A stretch of 64,000 nt of DNA from Pseudoluteimonas sp047602125 (GTDB lineage Bacteria > Pseudomonadota > Gammaproteobacteria > Xanthomonadales > Xanthomonadaceae): the NCBI GenBank assembly GCA_047602125.1, contig JASGIB010000001.1:186001-250000 (forward strand). The letters run 5' to 3'. Below are positions 8,086 through 18,270 of this stretch, one piece after another. The translations under genes were made by a program, and so were the position numbers. Within the stretch, counting starts at the first letter, position 1. Each line of letters opens with the position of its first letter. The notes under the pieces are model-generated. The model was not told the DNA's origin. It saw only the letters and a program-made list of their open reading frames with translations, and searched no databases.

Positions 8086-9408
8086 CTACCGGGACAGGTA
8101 GCGCGCCAGCGCGAACTGCACGCCTTTCGGCGTCGGGAAGAACGCCTGGAACCCGACGGCCACGATCCTGCCGTCGGGCTGCAGCACGGCATCTTTCGCG
8201 CCGCCATTGAGGTCGCCGAAGGATGTACGCACGCGGCCGCCGGTGCCGAACGTCGCATCCAGCGTCCCGTTGCGATTCAGGCGTGCGAGGGTGAAGTCGG
8301 AATCGGCGGATTCGCTGTCGGGATAACCGACCAGCACGATCCGGCCATCGCCCTGCAGCAGCACCCTGTTGGCGAACTGGCAGCAACTGCCGAAGCTGAC
8401 CTGCTGCATGCCATCGCCGCTGAAGCTCGTGTCCAGCGCGCCATTGGCGAGGTAGCGCACGGCCGCGAAGTTCTCGTGGCTTCCGTCCTGCCTGATCGCG
8501 AAACCGGCGACGACGATGCGACCGTCGGGCTGCAGCGCCGCCGACCGCGCGCGGTCGAAGCCGTCGTTGCCGAAATCGGTGCTCACCCTCCCGCGCGTGC
8601 CGAAGGCGGCATCGAGCTGGCCATCGGGCATGTAGCGAACCGCGGCGAAGTCGTAGTCGCTCAACGGATCTCGCGAGGAACCCACCGCCACGATGCGGCC
8701 GTCGGGCCGGACCAGCACCGCGAACGCGTCGTCGTTGAGCCGTTCGAAATCGGTGGCGACCTGGCCGCCGCTGCCGAACGAGAAATCCGGCGAACCGTTC
8801 GGTTCGTAGCGCGCGATGGCGAAATCCGTGTCGGACGAGGCGTCGCTGGAGAAATTAACGTAATCGGTGCCGGCCGCGAGGATTTTTCCGTCGGGCTGCA
8901 GCGCCAGCGCGGATGCGTAGCTGCCGTGCGGGAACACCGTGGTGACGATGCCGCCGTCGCCGAAGCCGGCATCGAGCGAACCGTCCGGGTTGTAGCGCGC
9001 AAGCTCCATGTTGCCGAGGAAGACGAACAGCGGATATGCGCCGCCTGCGACGAGGATCTTGCCGTCGGGCTGCACCAGCACCGCCGAGGCTTCGGCGGCG
9101 AGTCCAGGGAAATCCGTGGTCACGCGCCCGTTCGTCCCGAACGTGGCGTCGATCGTGCCATCGGGGTTGTAGCGCGCGATGGCGAAATCCTCGCCGGAGA
9201 AATCGTTGTTGGTATAGGTGGTGCCCGCCACGACGATCTTTCCGTCGGCCTGCAACGCGACGGCGTTGGCGATGTCGGTGCTGAGGTTGAAATCGGTGAG
9301 GACGCGGCCACCGGCGCCGAACGTCGGGTCGAGTCCACCGGGCGCGGCCTGCGCGATGCCGGCGAATGCGGTCAGCGCGACCGCGAGTGCAGAAGCGTGC
9401 AGGCGCAT
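8086..9408 (-). CDS. Secreted delta-60 repeat beta-propeller-like protein
   Basis: This 440-residue protein has a Sec signal peptide (MRLHASALAV..., cleavage near the AQA at 19-21). About seven repeats of roughly 55-60 residues follow, each built on LQPDGKIVVAG, then FAIARYNPDGTLD, then FGxxGRVTTDF. This is the delta-60/DUF5122 repeat, predicted to fold as beta-propeller blades and common in secreted proteins of soil and predatory bacteria; its function is unknown. The start at 9408 is supported by GGAGG six bases upstream; an earlier in-frame ATG at 9447 would spoil the signal peptide. It has no obvious cell-wall or outer-membrane anchor. It appears to be a single-gene unit. Confidence 0.85.
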   Translation of the reverse strand: MRLHASALAVALTAFAGIAQAAPGGLDPTFGAGGRVLTDFNLSTDIANAVALQADGKIVVAGTTYTNNDFSGEDFAIARYNPDGTIDATFGTNGRVTTDFPGLAAEASAVLVQPDGKILVAGGAYPLFVFLGNMELARYNPDGSLDAGFGDGGIVTTVFPHGSYASALALQPDGKILAAGTDYVNFSSDASSDTDFAIARYEPNGSPDFSFGSGGQVATDFERLNDDAFAVLVRPDGRIVAVGSSRDPLSDYDFAAVRYMPDGQLDAAFGTRGRVSTDFGNDGFDRARSAALQPDGRIVVAGFAIRQDGSHENFAAVRYLANGALDTSFSGDGMQQVSFGSCCQFANRVLLQGDGRIVLVGYPDSESADSDFTLARLNRNGTLDATFGTGGRVRTSFGDLNGGAKDAVLQPDGRIVAVGFQAFFPTPKGVQFALARYLSR

Positions 9409-9642
9409 GGCAATCCTCCGGTTCCGCGGTCGGCGCGAGGCTAGCACCGGGCGAGAACGGATCGACTGCCTTTCATCGTTTATCGGCGCTGCGAAGCGAC
9501 GCAGACGACGAACGGTCAGTTGAATGCAGGAATTGTGCCGCCATCAAGCTGAAGTTGGCGGGATTCTATTCGCCGATAAAGGGTCGAGTCCCGCCCACGA
9601 ACCTCGTAGGATGCCCGCATCGTGGCGCCAACTCAGTCGATG
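9409..9642. other. Non-coding gap with hairpin and inverted copies
   Basis: No coding sequence is supported here. A hairpin is formed by GGCGGGATTC (9557-9566) and GAGTCCCGCC (9586-9595), a 10-bp stem with one G-T pair and a 19-base loop. TTTATCGGCG (9479-9488) and CGCCGATAAA (9571-9580) are exact inverted copies, the second lying inside that loop. The stretch continues into the compositionally lower-GC neighbour gene. Confidence 0.5.
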
Positions 9643-10035
9643 TCAATCAACAGCGCGCGGCCTGTTTTTCTCGAGCAACTCTTTGATCCGTTCCAAATAT
9701 GGTTCAACCGCAAAACTCGACTCTGGTGAAAACTCTAGTAGCTCCTCCAGAACGCGCTTTGTTTCGACCAAGTCCCCGAGTTGGAAGTTGGCTTTTGCCA
9801 GAAGTAGGTATGCAGCCGGATTCTTCGGCTGGGCCTTGCGCCAAGCACTTGCGGCACCTCGCGCCTGAGATGTTTTCCCGGTGAAGAGCAATTCCTCGAT
9901 ATCGGACTTCTTGAGCGTTACACCCGCTGCCGACTTGCCCCTTTTTGCCATGGCAAAGAAATGCGACAGCATTCCCGCAAGGATGAGGATCAAAATCGCG
10001 AGCAGAACTGCAAGAATGCCCAACAGGAGTTGCAT
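9643..10035 (-). CDS. Small membrane protein with TPR-like domain
   Basis: This 130-residue protein of unknown function has one N-terminal transmembrane helix (about residues 3-25, almost entirely Leu/Ile/Ala/Val). A short basic linker with AKRGKS follows, and then a helical region containing NPAAYLLLAKANFQLGDLVETKRVLEELLEF. That pattern of paired amphipathic helices resembles one to two tetratricopeptide repeats. The N-out/C-in or reverse topology cannot be decided, but the basic residues after the helix favour a cytoplasmic C-terminal domain. Its base composition is visibly more AT-rich than neighbouring genes, hinting at later acquisition or relaxed constraint. No strong ribosome-binding site is seen. 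Confidence 0.65.
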   Translation of the reverse strand: MQLLLGILAVLLAILILILAGMLSHFFAMAKRGKSAAGVTLKKSDIEELLFTGKTSQARGAASAWRKAQPKNPAAYLLLAKANFQLGDLVETKRVLEELLEFSPESSFAVEPYLERIKELLEKNRPRAVD

Positions 10036-10105
10036 CGATTAGCCTACAGGTTCTTCAAGGTTATGTTCTGCCTTGTCGTGTCCGCTAATAAACAATTGCC
10101 CAGTC

Positions 10106-10870
10106 TCACGCCACGAACTGCTCGGCCAGAATCCGTTCCTCGAGGTTGTGCTCGGGATCGAACAGCAACGTCACGGTGCGATCGGTCGCCTCGCGGATCG
10201 CCACTTCCACCACATCGCGCACCTCGTGCGAATCCGCGGTGGCGCTGACCGGGCGCTTGTACGGATCCAGCACCTTGAAGCGTACCTCGGTGCCCGCCTT
10301 CAGCACCGCACCGCGCCAGCGACGCGGCCGGAACGGCGCGATCGGCGTCAACGCCACCACGTTCGCCCCCAGCGGCAAAATCGGTCCGCTCGCGGAGAAG
10401 TTGTAGGCCGTGCTGCCCGCCGGCGTCGCGACCATCACGCCGTCGCAGATCAGTTCGTCCAGGCGCGGCTGGCCGTTGAGGTCGATGCACAGGTGCGCGG
10501 CCTGGCGCGTCTGCCGCAGCAGCGAGACTTCGTTGTAGGCCAGCGAATGCACGGTCGCGCCGGACTCGGTCTGCGCCTCCATCGCCAGCGGACGCAACAC
10601 CGCCGGTTCCGCGCGCTCGAGGCGTTCGATCAAATCGTCGGCGCGGTAATGGTTCATCAGGAAGCCGACCGTACCGAGCTTCATCCCGAACACCGGCTTG
10701 CCCAAAGCGCCGTGGCGATGCAGCGTCTGCAGCATGAAGCCGTCGCCGCCGAGCGCGACGAGGATGTCGGCGTCCTCCGGCGCACAATGTCCGTGCGCCG
10801 CTTCCAGCGCCTGCAATGCGCTACCGGATTCGTCGGTGCCGCTGGCGAGGAAGGCGATGCGTCGGGTCAT
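10106..10870 (-). CDS. nadK: NAD kinase (short form)
   Basis: This 254-residue enzyme phosphorylates NAD to NADP. The catalytic GGDG motif is at residues 41-44 (ILVALGGDGFML). The second family motif, DGVMVATPAGSTAYNFSASGPI, provides the nucleotide-binding loop with its conserved Thr-Pro-x-Gly-Ser-Thr. It lacks the N-terminal extension of E. coli NadK (292 residues), as is usual in xanthomonads. The start at 10870 (MTRRIAFLASG) is chosen because the in-frame extension further upstream runs into a REP pair and is not protein-like. It shares a direction with gdhB, but the intervening BIME suggests separate or attenuated expression. Confidence 0.93.
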   Translation of the reverse strand: MTRRIAFLASGTDESGSALQALEAAHGHCAPEDADILVALGGDGFMLQTLHRHGALGKPVFGMKLGTVGFLMNHYRADDLIERLERAEPAVLRPLAMEAQTESGATVHSLAYNEVSLLRQTRQAAHLCIDLNGQPRLDELICDGVMVATPAGSTAYNFSASGPILPLGANVVALTPIAPFRPRRWRGAVLKAGTEVRFKVLDPYKRPVSATADSHEVRDVVEVAIREATDRTVTLLFDPEHNLEERILAEQFVA

Positions 10871-10896
10871 GGGGCGAGCATAGCAAGCCCCGCTCT

Positions 10897-10973
10897 GCCC
10901 GCTCGTGGTGAGCTTGTCGAACCACGACGGGCCGGCGCCACGCCCGCCCTGCGACAAGCTCAGGGCGAGCGGG
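10897..10973. repeat. REP pair (BIME) between gdhB and nadK
   Basis: Two imperfect palindromes lie in opposite orientation: 10897-10932 centred on CGTGGTGAGCTTGTCGAACC, and 10941-10973 centred on CCTGCGACAAGCTCAGGG. The shared core AGCTTGTCG appears forward in the first and reverse-complemented in the second. This is the classic arrangement of REP pairs common in Pseudomonas and Xanthomonadaceae genomes. It sits just after the gdhB stop. Confidence 0.8.
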
Positions 10974-10979
10974 CCTGTT

Positions 10980-13900
10980 TCACCCGCGGCTGGCCAACTG
11001 CGACAACCGCTGCACCGCGACCGAGGCGGTCGGGTAGTCCAGCGATTTCTGCGTGGCGAGTTCGGCCAGCATCGACAGGGTGAAGCGCAGTGTGGCGTCG
11101 TCGCGATGCAGCCAGTGCTGCACCTTGTCGTTCGCGTTCGCGCCGGGCATCGCCAGTACCTGCGCGGTCAGGGTGCGCATCTGCGCCGCGAGTTCGTCGC
11201 GCAACACGCCGCGCGCGACCGCGTGCCAGCGGCCTTCGACCTGCAACGCCTCGATCTGCTCCTGCAGCCACGGCAGGCGCAGCGCGTCGGCGAGGCGGAA
11301 GTAGACCTTGGCCACGTCGATGGGCTTGAGCTTGCGCTCGACCGCCAGCTCGATGATGTTCGGGCAGGGCTCGAGGTAAGGCAGCGCGGCGAGCTGGCCG
11401 CCGAGTTCGGCGGGAACGCCCTTCTCCTTCCATTCGCGCAGCGCGGCTTCGTAGCCGGGGCGCTGCGAATCGGGAAGGATGCCCTCGCCGCGGCGGATGT
11501 CGCGGATGCCGTCGTGGTAGCGCGCGACCGCGGTGGTGATGTCCGGGATCGCGCCCGGGCGCGCCAGCAGCCAGCGGGTGAAGCTGCGCTGCATGTTCCA
11601 GATCACCTGCAACGCGTCGACCTGGGCGGATTCCGCCACCTTGCCGTCGAGCGCGTCGATGGCCGCCCACAACTCGCGCGCGTCCAGCGTCTCGCGGGTG
11701 ATGGTGAAGGCCTTGGCGACCTCGCCGGTGCTGCGGCCGCTGTCCTCCTGCATGCGCATGAGGAAGGTCGCGCCCATGCGGTTGATGGTGGAATTGGTGA
11801 TCGCGGTGGCGATGATCTCGCGCTTCAGGCGGTGCTCCTGCATCGCCTTGCCGTACTTCTTCTGCAGCGATTCGGGGAAGTAGCGGTCGAGTTCCTGCGA
11901 GAGGTAGGCATCCTCGGGCACGTCGGATTCCAGCAGTTGCTGGTAACCGACGAGCTTCGAGTACGAGAGCAGCACCGCGAGTTCGGGGCGGGTCAGGCCC
12001 TGGCCGCGCGACTTGCGCTCGGCGACTTCGGCGTCGCTGGGCAGGTATTCGATCTGCCGGTCGAGCAGGCCCTGCGATTCCAGCGTGCGGATGAAATGCA
12101 GCTTGGAACCGAGCCGCGACATGGACATGCGTTCCATCAGCGACAGGGCCTGGTTCTGGCGGTAGTTGTCGTTGAGCACCAGGCGCTCGACGTCGCCGGT
12201 CATCGACGCCAGCAGCGTGTTCCGCGCGGGCAGCGCCAGCTTCTTCTTCTGTACCTCGCCGTTGAGCAGGATCTTGATGTTGACCTCGTGGTCCGAGGTG
12301 TCCACGCCAGCGGAGTTGTCGATGAAGTCGGTATTGAGCAGCACACCGTGCAGCGCGGCCTCGACGCGGCCGAGCTGGGTGCAGCCGAGGTTGCCGCCCT
12401 CGCCCACCACCTTGCAGCGCAGCTGGTCGCCGTTGACGCGCAACGCGTTGTTGGCGCGGTCGCCGACGTCGGCATTGCCCTCGCGGCTGGACTTGACGTA
12501 GGTGCCGATGCCGCCGTTCCACAGCAGGTCGACCGGCGCGCGCAGGATCGCGGACATCAGCTCCGCCGGGCTGAGCGCAGCCACGCCGTCCTCCAGGCCG
12601 AGCGCGGCGCGCACCTGCGGGGTGATCGCGATGGATTTCGCCGAACGCGGGTGGATGCCGCCGCCCTTGCTGATCAGCCTGGCGTCGTAATCGGCCCAGC
12701 TCGAGCGCGGCAGCTTGAACATGCGCTCGCGTTCCCTGAACGAGGACGCCGCGTCCGGATCGGGATCGAGGAAGATGTGGCGGTGGTCGAACGCGGCCAC
12801 GAGGCGCGTGTGCTTCGACAGCAGCATGCCGTTGCCGAACACGTCGCCGCTCATGTCGCCGATGCCGACGCAGGTGAAGTCCTGCTTCTGGCAATCGCGG
12901 CCGAGCGCGCGGAAATGGCGCTTGACCGATTCCCACGCGCCCTTGGCGGTGATGCCCATGCCCTTGTGGTCGTAACCGACCGAGCCGCCGGAGGCGAAGG
13001 CGTCGTCGAGCCAGAAGCCGTGCGCCTGGGCGATGCCGTTGGCGATGTCGGAGAAGGTCGCGGTGCCCTTGTCCGCGGCCACCACCAGGTACGGATCGTC
13101 GCCGTCGTGGCGCACGACGTGCGAGGGATGCGCGACCTTGCCGTCGACGATGTTGTCGGTGATGTCGAGCAGGCCGTTGATGAAGCGCTTGTAGCAGGCC
13201 ACGCCCTCGGCGAACCACGCGTCGCGATCCACCGACGGATCCGGGGACTGCTTGCAGAAGAACCCGCCCTTCGAGCCCACCGGCACGATCACGGTGTTCT
13301 TCACCATCTGCGCCTTCACCAGGCCGAGGACTTCGGTGCGGAAGTCCTCGCGGCGGTCGGACCAGCGCAGGCCGCCGCGCGCGACCGGGCCGAAACGCAG
13401 GTGGATGCCCTCGACGCGCGGGCCGCAGACCCAGATCTCGCGATAGGGGCGCGGCTTGGGCAGGTCGGGCACCTGCGCGGAATCGAGCTTGAACGCGACG
13501 TAATCGGCGGGACCGCCGTCGGCGCGCGCGCCATCCTTGTACTGGATGTAGTAGCTGGTGCGCAGCGTGGCGTCGATCACGCCGACGTAGCTGCGCAGGA
13601 TGCGGTCCTCGTCGAGGCTGGAGACGCGGTCGAGCAAGGCCTTGATCGCGTCGTGGACCGCCTTCGCCTGCGCCTCGCGCTTGCCGCTGCGCGCGGCGAC
13701 CACCGGTTCGATCGCGGTGAGCACCGCGGCGTCGCCGCCCGCGAGGGCCGCGAACTGGGCGCGGAAGCGTTCGGCGCCGGCCTTCATCTCGGCCTTGCTT
13801 TCGTGGCCGGTGGACGGATCGAAGCGCGCCTCGAACAGTTCCACCAGCAGGCGCGAGAGCAGCGGATAGCGCGCCAGCGTTTCCTCGACGTAGCTCTGCG

Positions 13901-15923
13901 AGAACGGCACGCCGACCTGCAGCAGGTACTTGCAGTAGGCGCGCAGCACCGACACCTGCCGCCACGACAGGTTGGCGGCGAGGATCAGGCGGTTGAAGCC
14001 GTCGTTCTCGGCCTGGCCGCGCCACATCTGAGCGAAGGCTTCCTCGAAGTTCTCGTCGAGGCTGTCGACGTCGATGTCGCCCTTGCCGGCCTCGACCTCG
14101 AAATCCTGGATCCAGGCGACTTCGCCGGCGGCCTCGATCCGGTACGGATGCTCGGAGATCACGCGCAGGCCCATGTTCTCCATCATCGGCAACGCGTCGG
14201 ACAGCGGGATGTCGTCGTCGCGGCGGTAGAACTTGAAGCGCAGGCCGGCGTCGCGCGAGCGGTACAGGCTCAGGCGCAGATCCTCGCTGCCCGCGAGCGC
14301 GGCGAGATGCTCGACGTCGGCCGCGGCGACCGCCGGGGAGACTTCCTCGATGTAACCGGCCGGCAACGCGCGGCCGTAGCGCGCGGCGATGCGCAAGCCG
14401 TTTTCCTCGCCGTTGCGTTCGACCAGCAGTTCGCGCAATTCGTCCTGCCAGTCGCGCACGACGTGGGCCAGCGCCTCGTCCAGCGCGGCGCGGTCGACTT
14501 CCAGCGATTCGCCCGGGCGCGGGCGCACGATCATGTGCAGTTGCGCCAGCGGCGATTCGCCGATGGTGACGTTGGTGTCGACGAACTCGCCGTTCAGCGC
14601 CTCGCGCAGCATCGCCTCGATGCGATGCCGCACCTGGGTGCTCATGCGTTCGCGCGGGATGTAGGCCAGCGCCGACCAGAAGCGGCCGTAGCGGTCGCGG
14701 CGCAGGAACAGCCGGCTGCGCACGCGCTCTTGCAGGCCGAGGATGCCCATCGCGGTGTCGTACAGCTCCTGTTCGCTGGACTGGAACAGTTCGTCGCGCG
14801 GCAACGTTTCGAGGATGTGGCGCAGCGCCTTGCCGCTGTGGCCGGTCGGCACCAGCCCGGACTTGCGCATCACGTATTCGTGGCGCTGGCGCACCAGCGG
14901 GATGTCCCACGGGCGGCGGTTGTAGGCGCTGGAGGTGTACAGGCCGAGGAAACGCTGTTCGGCCACCGGGTTGCCGGCCTTGTCGAGGCGCAGCACGCCG
15001 ATGTAATCCATGTAGCCGGGGCGGTGCACGGTGGCGCGCGCGTTGGTCTTGGTCAGGATCAGCGCATCGACCGAACCCGATTGCGGCATGTAGTGCGCGG
15101 CCAGCGACTTCAACGGACGCGGCTTGCCGGCGTCCTTGCCGCGCATCAGGCCGAGGCCGCTGCCTTCGTCGGCGACCAGCATTTCCTCCTTGCCCTGCTT
15201 CCTGACCGCGTATTCGCGGTAGCCGAGGAAGGTGAAGTGCTCGCCCGCGGCCCAGCGCAGGAATTCCTGCGCCTCGGCGACGCCGGCCTTCGACACCGTC
15301 GGCATGTCGCGCTTGCCGAGGTCGTCGGCGACCTCGAGCATCTTCGCGCGCATCGCCGGCCAGTCGCGAACGATCGCGCGGACGTCCTCCAGCACCTTGC
15401 GGATTTCCGCTTCGATCTTCTTCATCGCCGCCTGCGGCTGGCGGTCGATCTCCAGGTGCATGAGGGATTCGGGCGTGCCCTGGCCCGCGGCCTGCAGCTT
15501 GCCGGCCTTGTCGCGCTGCATCGGCACCACGGGATGGCCGAGCACGTGCACGCCCACGCCCATCTCGGCCAGCTTCATCGTCACCGAATCGACCAGGAAC
15601 GGCATGTCGTCGTTGACGATCTGCAGCACCGTGTGCGGCGATTCCCAACCGCTGTCCTTGAGTCCGGCGTTGAACAGGCGCACATCCGCCGTGCCCGGCT
15701 TGCGCGCGGCGGCGAAATCGAGGATGCCGGCGGCGAGCGCGGCCCAGCCTTCGGCGCCGTGCTGCGCGAATTCCTCGCGGCTCATGCGCCGGTAGAAGGC
15801 GTTGGCGAAGGCCTCAGCGTCAGCGAGCCGCGACTTGGGCACGCGCCCGGCCAGCGCGGCCAGGATCGATTTCTGGGGGGAACCGTCGGCTTTGGCGGCG
15901 ACTTTCTTCTTCGGGCTGGTCAT
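10980..15923 (-). CDS. gdhB: NAD-specific glutamate dehydrogenase, 180-kDa class
   Basis: This 1647-residue enzyme oxidises glutamate to 2-oxoglutarate and ammonia with NAD. It is the large GDH class (Bac_GDH) known from Streptomyces, Pseudomonas and Caulobacter. The catalytic region lies around residues 845-890, with ARGGLRWSDRREDFRTEVLG followed by KAQMVKNTVIVP and a KGGF loop. A nucleotide-binding segment with GIGDMSGDVFGNGM comes later. The long N-terminal third carries the regulatory ACT-like part expected for the class. Start MTSPKKKVAAK is followed by a Lys-rich tail. It probably works in amino-acid catabolism and feeds the 2-oxoglutarate dehydrogenase complex encoded at 40-45.7 kb. 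Confidence 0.95.
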   Translation of the reverse strand: MTSPKKKVAAKADGSPQKSILAALAGRVPKSRLADAEAFANAFYRRMSREEFAQHGAEGWAALAAGILDFAAARKPGTADVRLFNAGLKDSGWESPHTVLQIVNDDMPFLVDSVTMKLAEMGVGVHVLGHPVVPMQRDKAGKLQAAGQGTPESLMHLEIDRQPQAAMKKIEAEIRKVLEDVRAIVRDWPAMRAKMLEVADDLGKRDMPTVSKAGVAEAQEFLRWAAGEHFTFLGYREYAVRKQGKEEMLVADEGSGLGLMRGKDAGKPRPLKSLAAHYMPQSGSVDALILTKTNARATVHRPGYMDYIGVLRLDKAGNPVAEQRFLGLYTSSAYNRRPWDIPLVRQRHEYVMRKSGLVPTGHSGKALRHILETLPRDELFQSSEQELYDTAMGILGLQERVRSRLFLRRDRYGRFWSALAYIPRERMSTQVRHRIEAMLREALNGEFVDTNVTIGESPLAQLHMIVRPRPGESLEVDRAALDEALAHVVRDWQDELRELLVERNGEENGLRIAARYGRALPAGYIEEVSPAVAAADVEHLAALAGSEDLRLSLYRSRDAGLRFKFYRRDDDIPLSDALPMMENMGLRVISEHPYRIEAAGEVAWIQDFEVEAGKGDIDVDSLDENFEEAFAQMWRGQAENDGFNRLILAANLSWRQVSVLRAYCKYLLQVGVPFSQSYVEETLARYPLLSRLLVELFEARFDPSTGHESKAEMKAGAERFRAQFAALAGGDAAVLTAIEPVVAARSGKREAQAKAVHDAIKALLDRVSSLDEDRILRSYVGVIDATLRTSYYIQYKDGARADGGPADYVAFKLDSAQVPDLPKPRPYREIWVCGPRVEGIHLRFGPVARGGLRWSDRREDFRTEVLGLVKAQMVKNTVIVPVGSKGGFFCKQSPDPSVDRDAWFAEGVACYKRFINGLLDITDNIVDGKVAHPSHVVRHDGDDPYLVVAADKGTATFSDIANGIAQAHGFWLDDAFASGGSVGYDHKGMGITAKGAWESVKRHFRALGRDCQKQDFTCVGIGDMSGDVFGNGMLLSKHTRLVAAFDHRHIFLDPDPDAASSFRERERMFKLPRSSWADYDARLISKGGGIHPRSAKSIAITPQVRAALGLEDGVAALSPAELMSAILRAPVDLLWNGGIGTYVKSSREGNADVGDRANNALRVNGDQLRCKVVGEGGNLGCTQLGRVEAALHGVLLNTDFIDNSAGVDTSDHEVNIKILLNGEVQKKKLALPARNTLLASMTGDVERLVLNDNYRQNQALSLMERMSMSRLGSKLHFIRTLESQGLLDRQIEYLPSDAEVAERKSRGQGLTRPELAVLLSYSKLVGYQQLLESDVPEDAYLSQELDRYFPESLQKKYGKAMQEHRLKREIIATAITNSTINRMGATFLMRMQEDSGRSTGEVAKAFTITRETLDARELWAAIDALDGKVAESAQVDALQVIWNMQRSFTRWLLARPGAIPDITTAVARYHDGIRDIRRGEGILPDSQRPGYEAALREWKEKGVPAELGGQLAALPYLEPCPNIIELAVERKLKPIDVAKVYFRLADALRLPWLQEQIEALQVEGRWHAVARGVLRDELAAQMRTLTAQVLAMPGANANDKVQHWLHRDDATLRFTLSMLAELATQKSLDYPTASVAVQRLSQLASRG

Positions 15924-15948
15924 GGCGTCCTGGTATCCGGAAACGATC

Positions 15949-15974
15949 GGGGCCCGCGCAATCGCACGGGCCCC
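15949..15974 (-). terminator. GC-rich hairpin between acyl-CoA dehydrogenase gene and gdhB
   Basis: GGGGCCCG (15949-15956) pairs perfectly with CGGGCCCC (15967-15974) around a 10-base loop. On the minus strand it is followed by GATCGTTTCC, a poor T-run. It could end the upstream transcript weakly, or act as a leader hairpin 26 bases before the gdhB start. Confidence 0.35.
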
Positions 15975-16043
15975 GTGTTGGTCATGAACGGAGGGGTTTC
16001 GACAGCGATGGTTTTTCGGGAATACGCATGGCGGAATCGGCGG

Positions 16044-17192
<1,149 letters not shown>

Positions 17193-17340
17193 GGGCGGCC
17201 CTTTGTCTTCGTCGCGAACGAACGCGAATTGTAGCCGTCGCGCGCGGCGAACCCCACCTCGCAGCCGCCCGGAAGCCGCGGGTTGACGCGGGATCGGCGC
17301 AGGCGGACACTTATCCCTGTATCGCGATGGAAGGATATCG

Positions 17341-18270
17341 ATGGATCTGGAAGGCTGGTCGTCGCGGCTGAAGGTGTTCGCGGACGCCACCCGCGTGCGC
17401 CTGCTCGCCCTGCTCGAGGGCGAGGAGCTGACCGTGGCCGAACTGTCGGCGATTACCCAGCTCGCGCAGCCACGCGTGTCCACCCATCTTGCCAAGCTCA
17501 AGGAAGCCGGCATCGTCCGCGACCGCCGCGCCGGCGTGTCCGCCTATTACCGCTTCGACGAATCCGCGCTCGATCCGGCGCAACGCGCGCTGTGGCAGTC
17601 GATCAGCGCCGGCAGCGACGATCCGCTGTTGCGCCAGGATGCCGAGCGCGTGCCCGCGGTGCTGGCGATGCGCGCCGCAGACCAGAACTGGGCCGACAGC
17701 GTGGCCGGCGACATGGAACGCCATTACTCGCCCGGCCGCACCTGGGAAGCGCTCGCGCGCACCGCGCTGCCGCTGCTGTCGCCCGGCGACGTGCTCGACA
17801 TCGCTTCCGGCGACGGCGTGCTGGCCGAACTGCTCGCCCCGCATGCGCAGCGCTACGTCTGCATCGACGCCAGCCAGCGCGTGGTCGCCGCCGCCAGCGA
17901 ACGCCTGCGCCGCTTCCCCAACGTGGAAGTGCGCGAAGGCGACATGCACGCGCTGCCGTTCAAGGACGGCAGCTTCGACCTCGTGGTGCTGATGCACGCG
18001 CTGACCTACGCCGACAAGCCGGCACAGGCGGTGGCCGAAGCCGCGCGCGTGCTGCGCAAGGGCGGTCGCCTGCTGCTGTCCAGCCTGGCGAAGCACGAGC
18101 ACAAGGGCGCGGTCGAAGCCTACGGCCACCGCAACCTCGGTTTCGGCGAAAAGGACCTGCGCAGGTTCGTGGAAAAGGCCGGGCTGAAGGTCGCCGGCTG
18201 CGAAACCGTGACCCGCGAGAAGCGCCCGCCGCATTTCGAGGTGATCTCGCTGATCGGGGCCAAGCCGTGA
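17341..18270 (+). CDS. ArsR-type regulator fused to SAM-dependent methyltransferase
   Basis: This 309-residue two-domain protein starts with a winged-helix ArsR domain (about residues 5-80: FADATRVRLLALL, then recognition-helix segment AQPRVSTHLAKLKEAGI and the wing DRRAGVSAYY). A class I methyltransferase follows, with motif I LDIASGDG at 152-159 and a DLVVLMHALTYAD segment. It lacks the Cys-rich metal site of arsenic sensors. Such fusions commonly precede split metH genes in xanthomonads and are thought to sense SAM or SAH, which is inference here. GTG of metH1 overlaps its TGA, so it is co-translated with methionine synthase. TTGACG at 17283-17288 could be a -35 element, but no good -10 pairs with it. 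Confidence 0.88.
   Translation: MDLEGWSSRLKVFADATRVRLLALLEGEELTVAELSAITQLAQPRVSTHLAKLKEAGIVRDRRAGVSAYYRFDESALDPAQRALWQSISAGSDDPLLRQDAERVPAVLAMRAADQNWADSVAGDMERHYSPGRTWEALARTALPLLSPGDVLDIASGDGVLAELLAPHAQRYVCIDASQRVVAAASERLRRFPNVEVREGDMHALPFKDGSFDLVVLMHALTYADKPAQAVAEAARVLRKGGRLLLSSLAKHEHKGAVEAYGHRNLGFGEKDLRRFVEKAGLKVAGCETVTREKRPPHFEVISLIGAKP

Noticed and set aside
9557..9595. A tRNA-like hairpin near 9.57 kb
   Set aside because: The GTCGAGT loop lacks the TTC of a T-loop and no CCA or acceptor stem follows. It is kept only as a generic hairpin.
17193..17340. SAM or SAH riboswitch before the metH operon
   Set aside because: The gap is short and shows no recognisable conserved riboswitch core; regulation by the ArsR-methyltransferase is the simpler explanation.
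17193..17513. A longer acyl-CoA dehydrogenase starting at 17513
   Set aside because: The extra 107 residues have no homology-like pattern and overlap the start of the divergent regulator gene; GTG 17192 gives the standard length.
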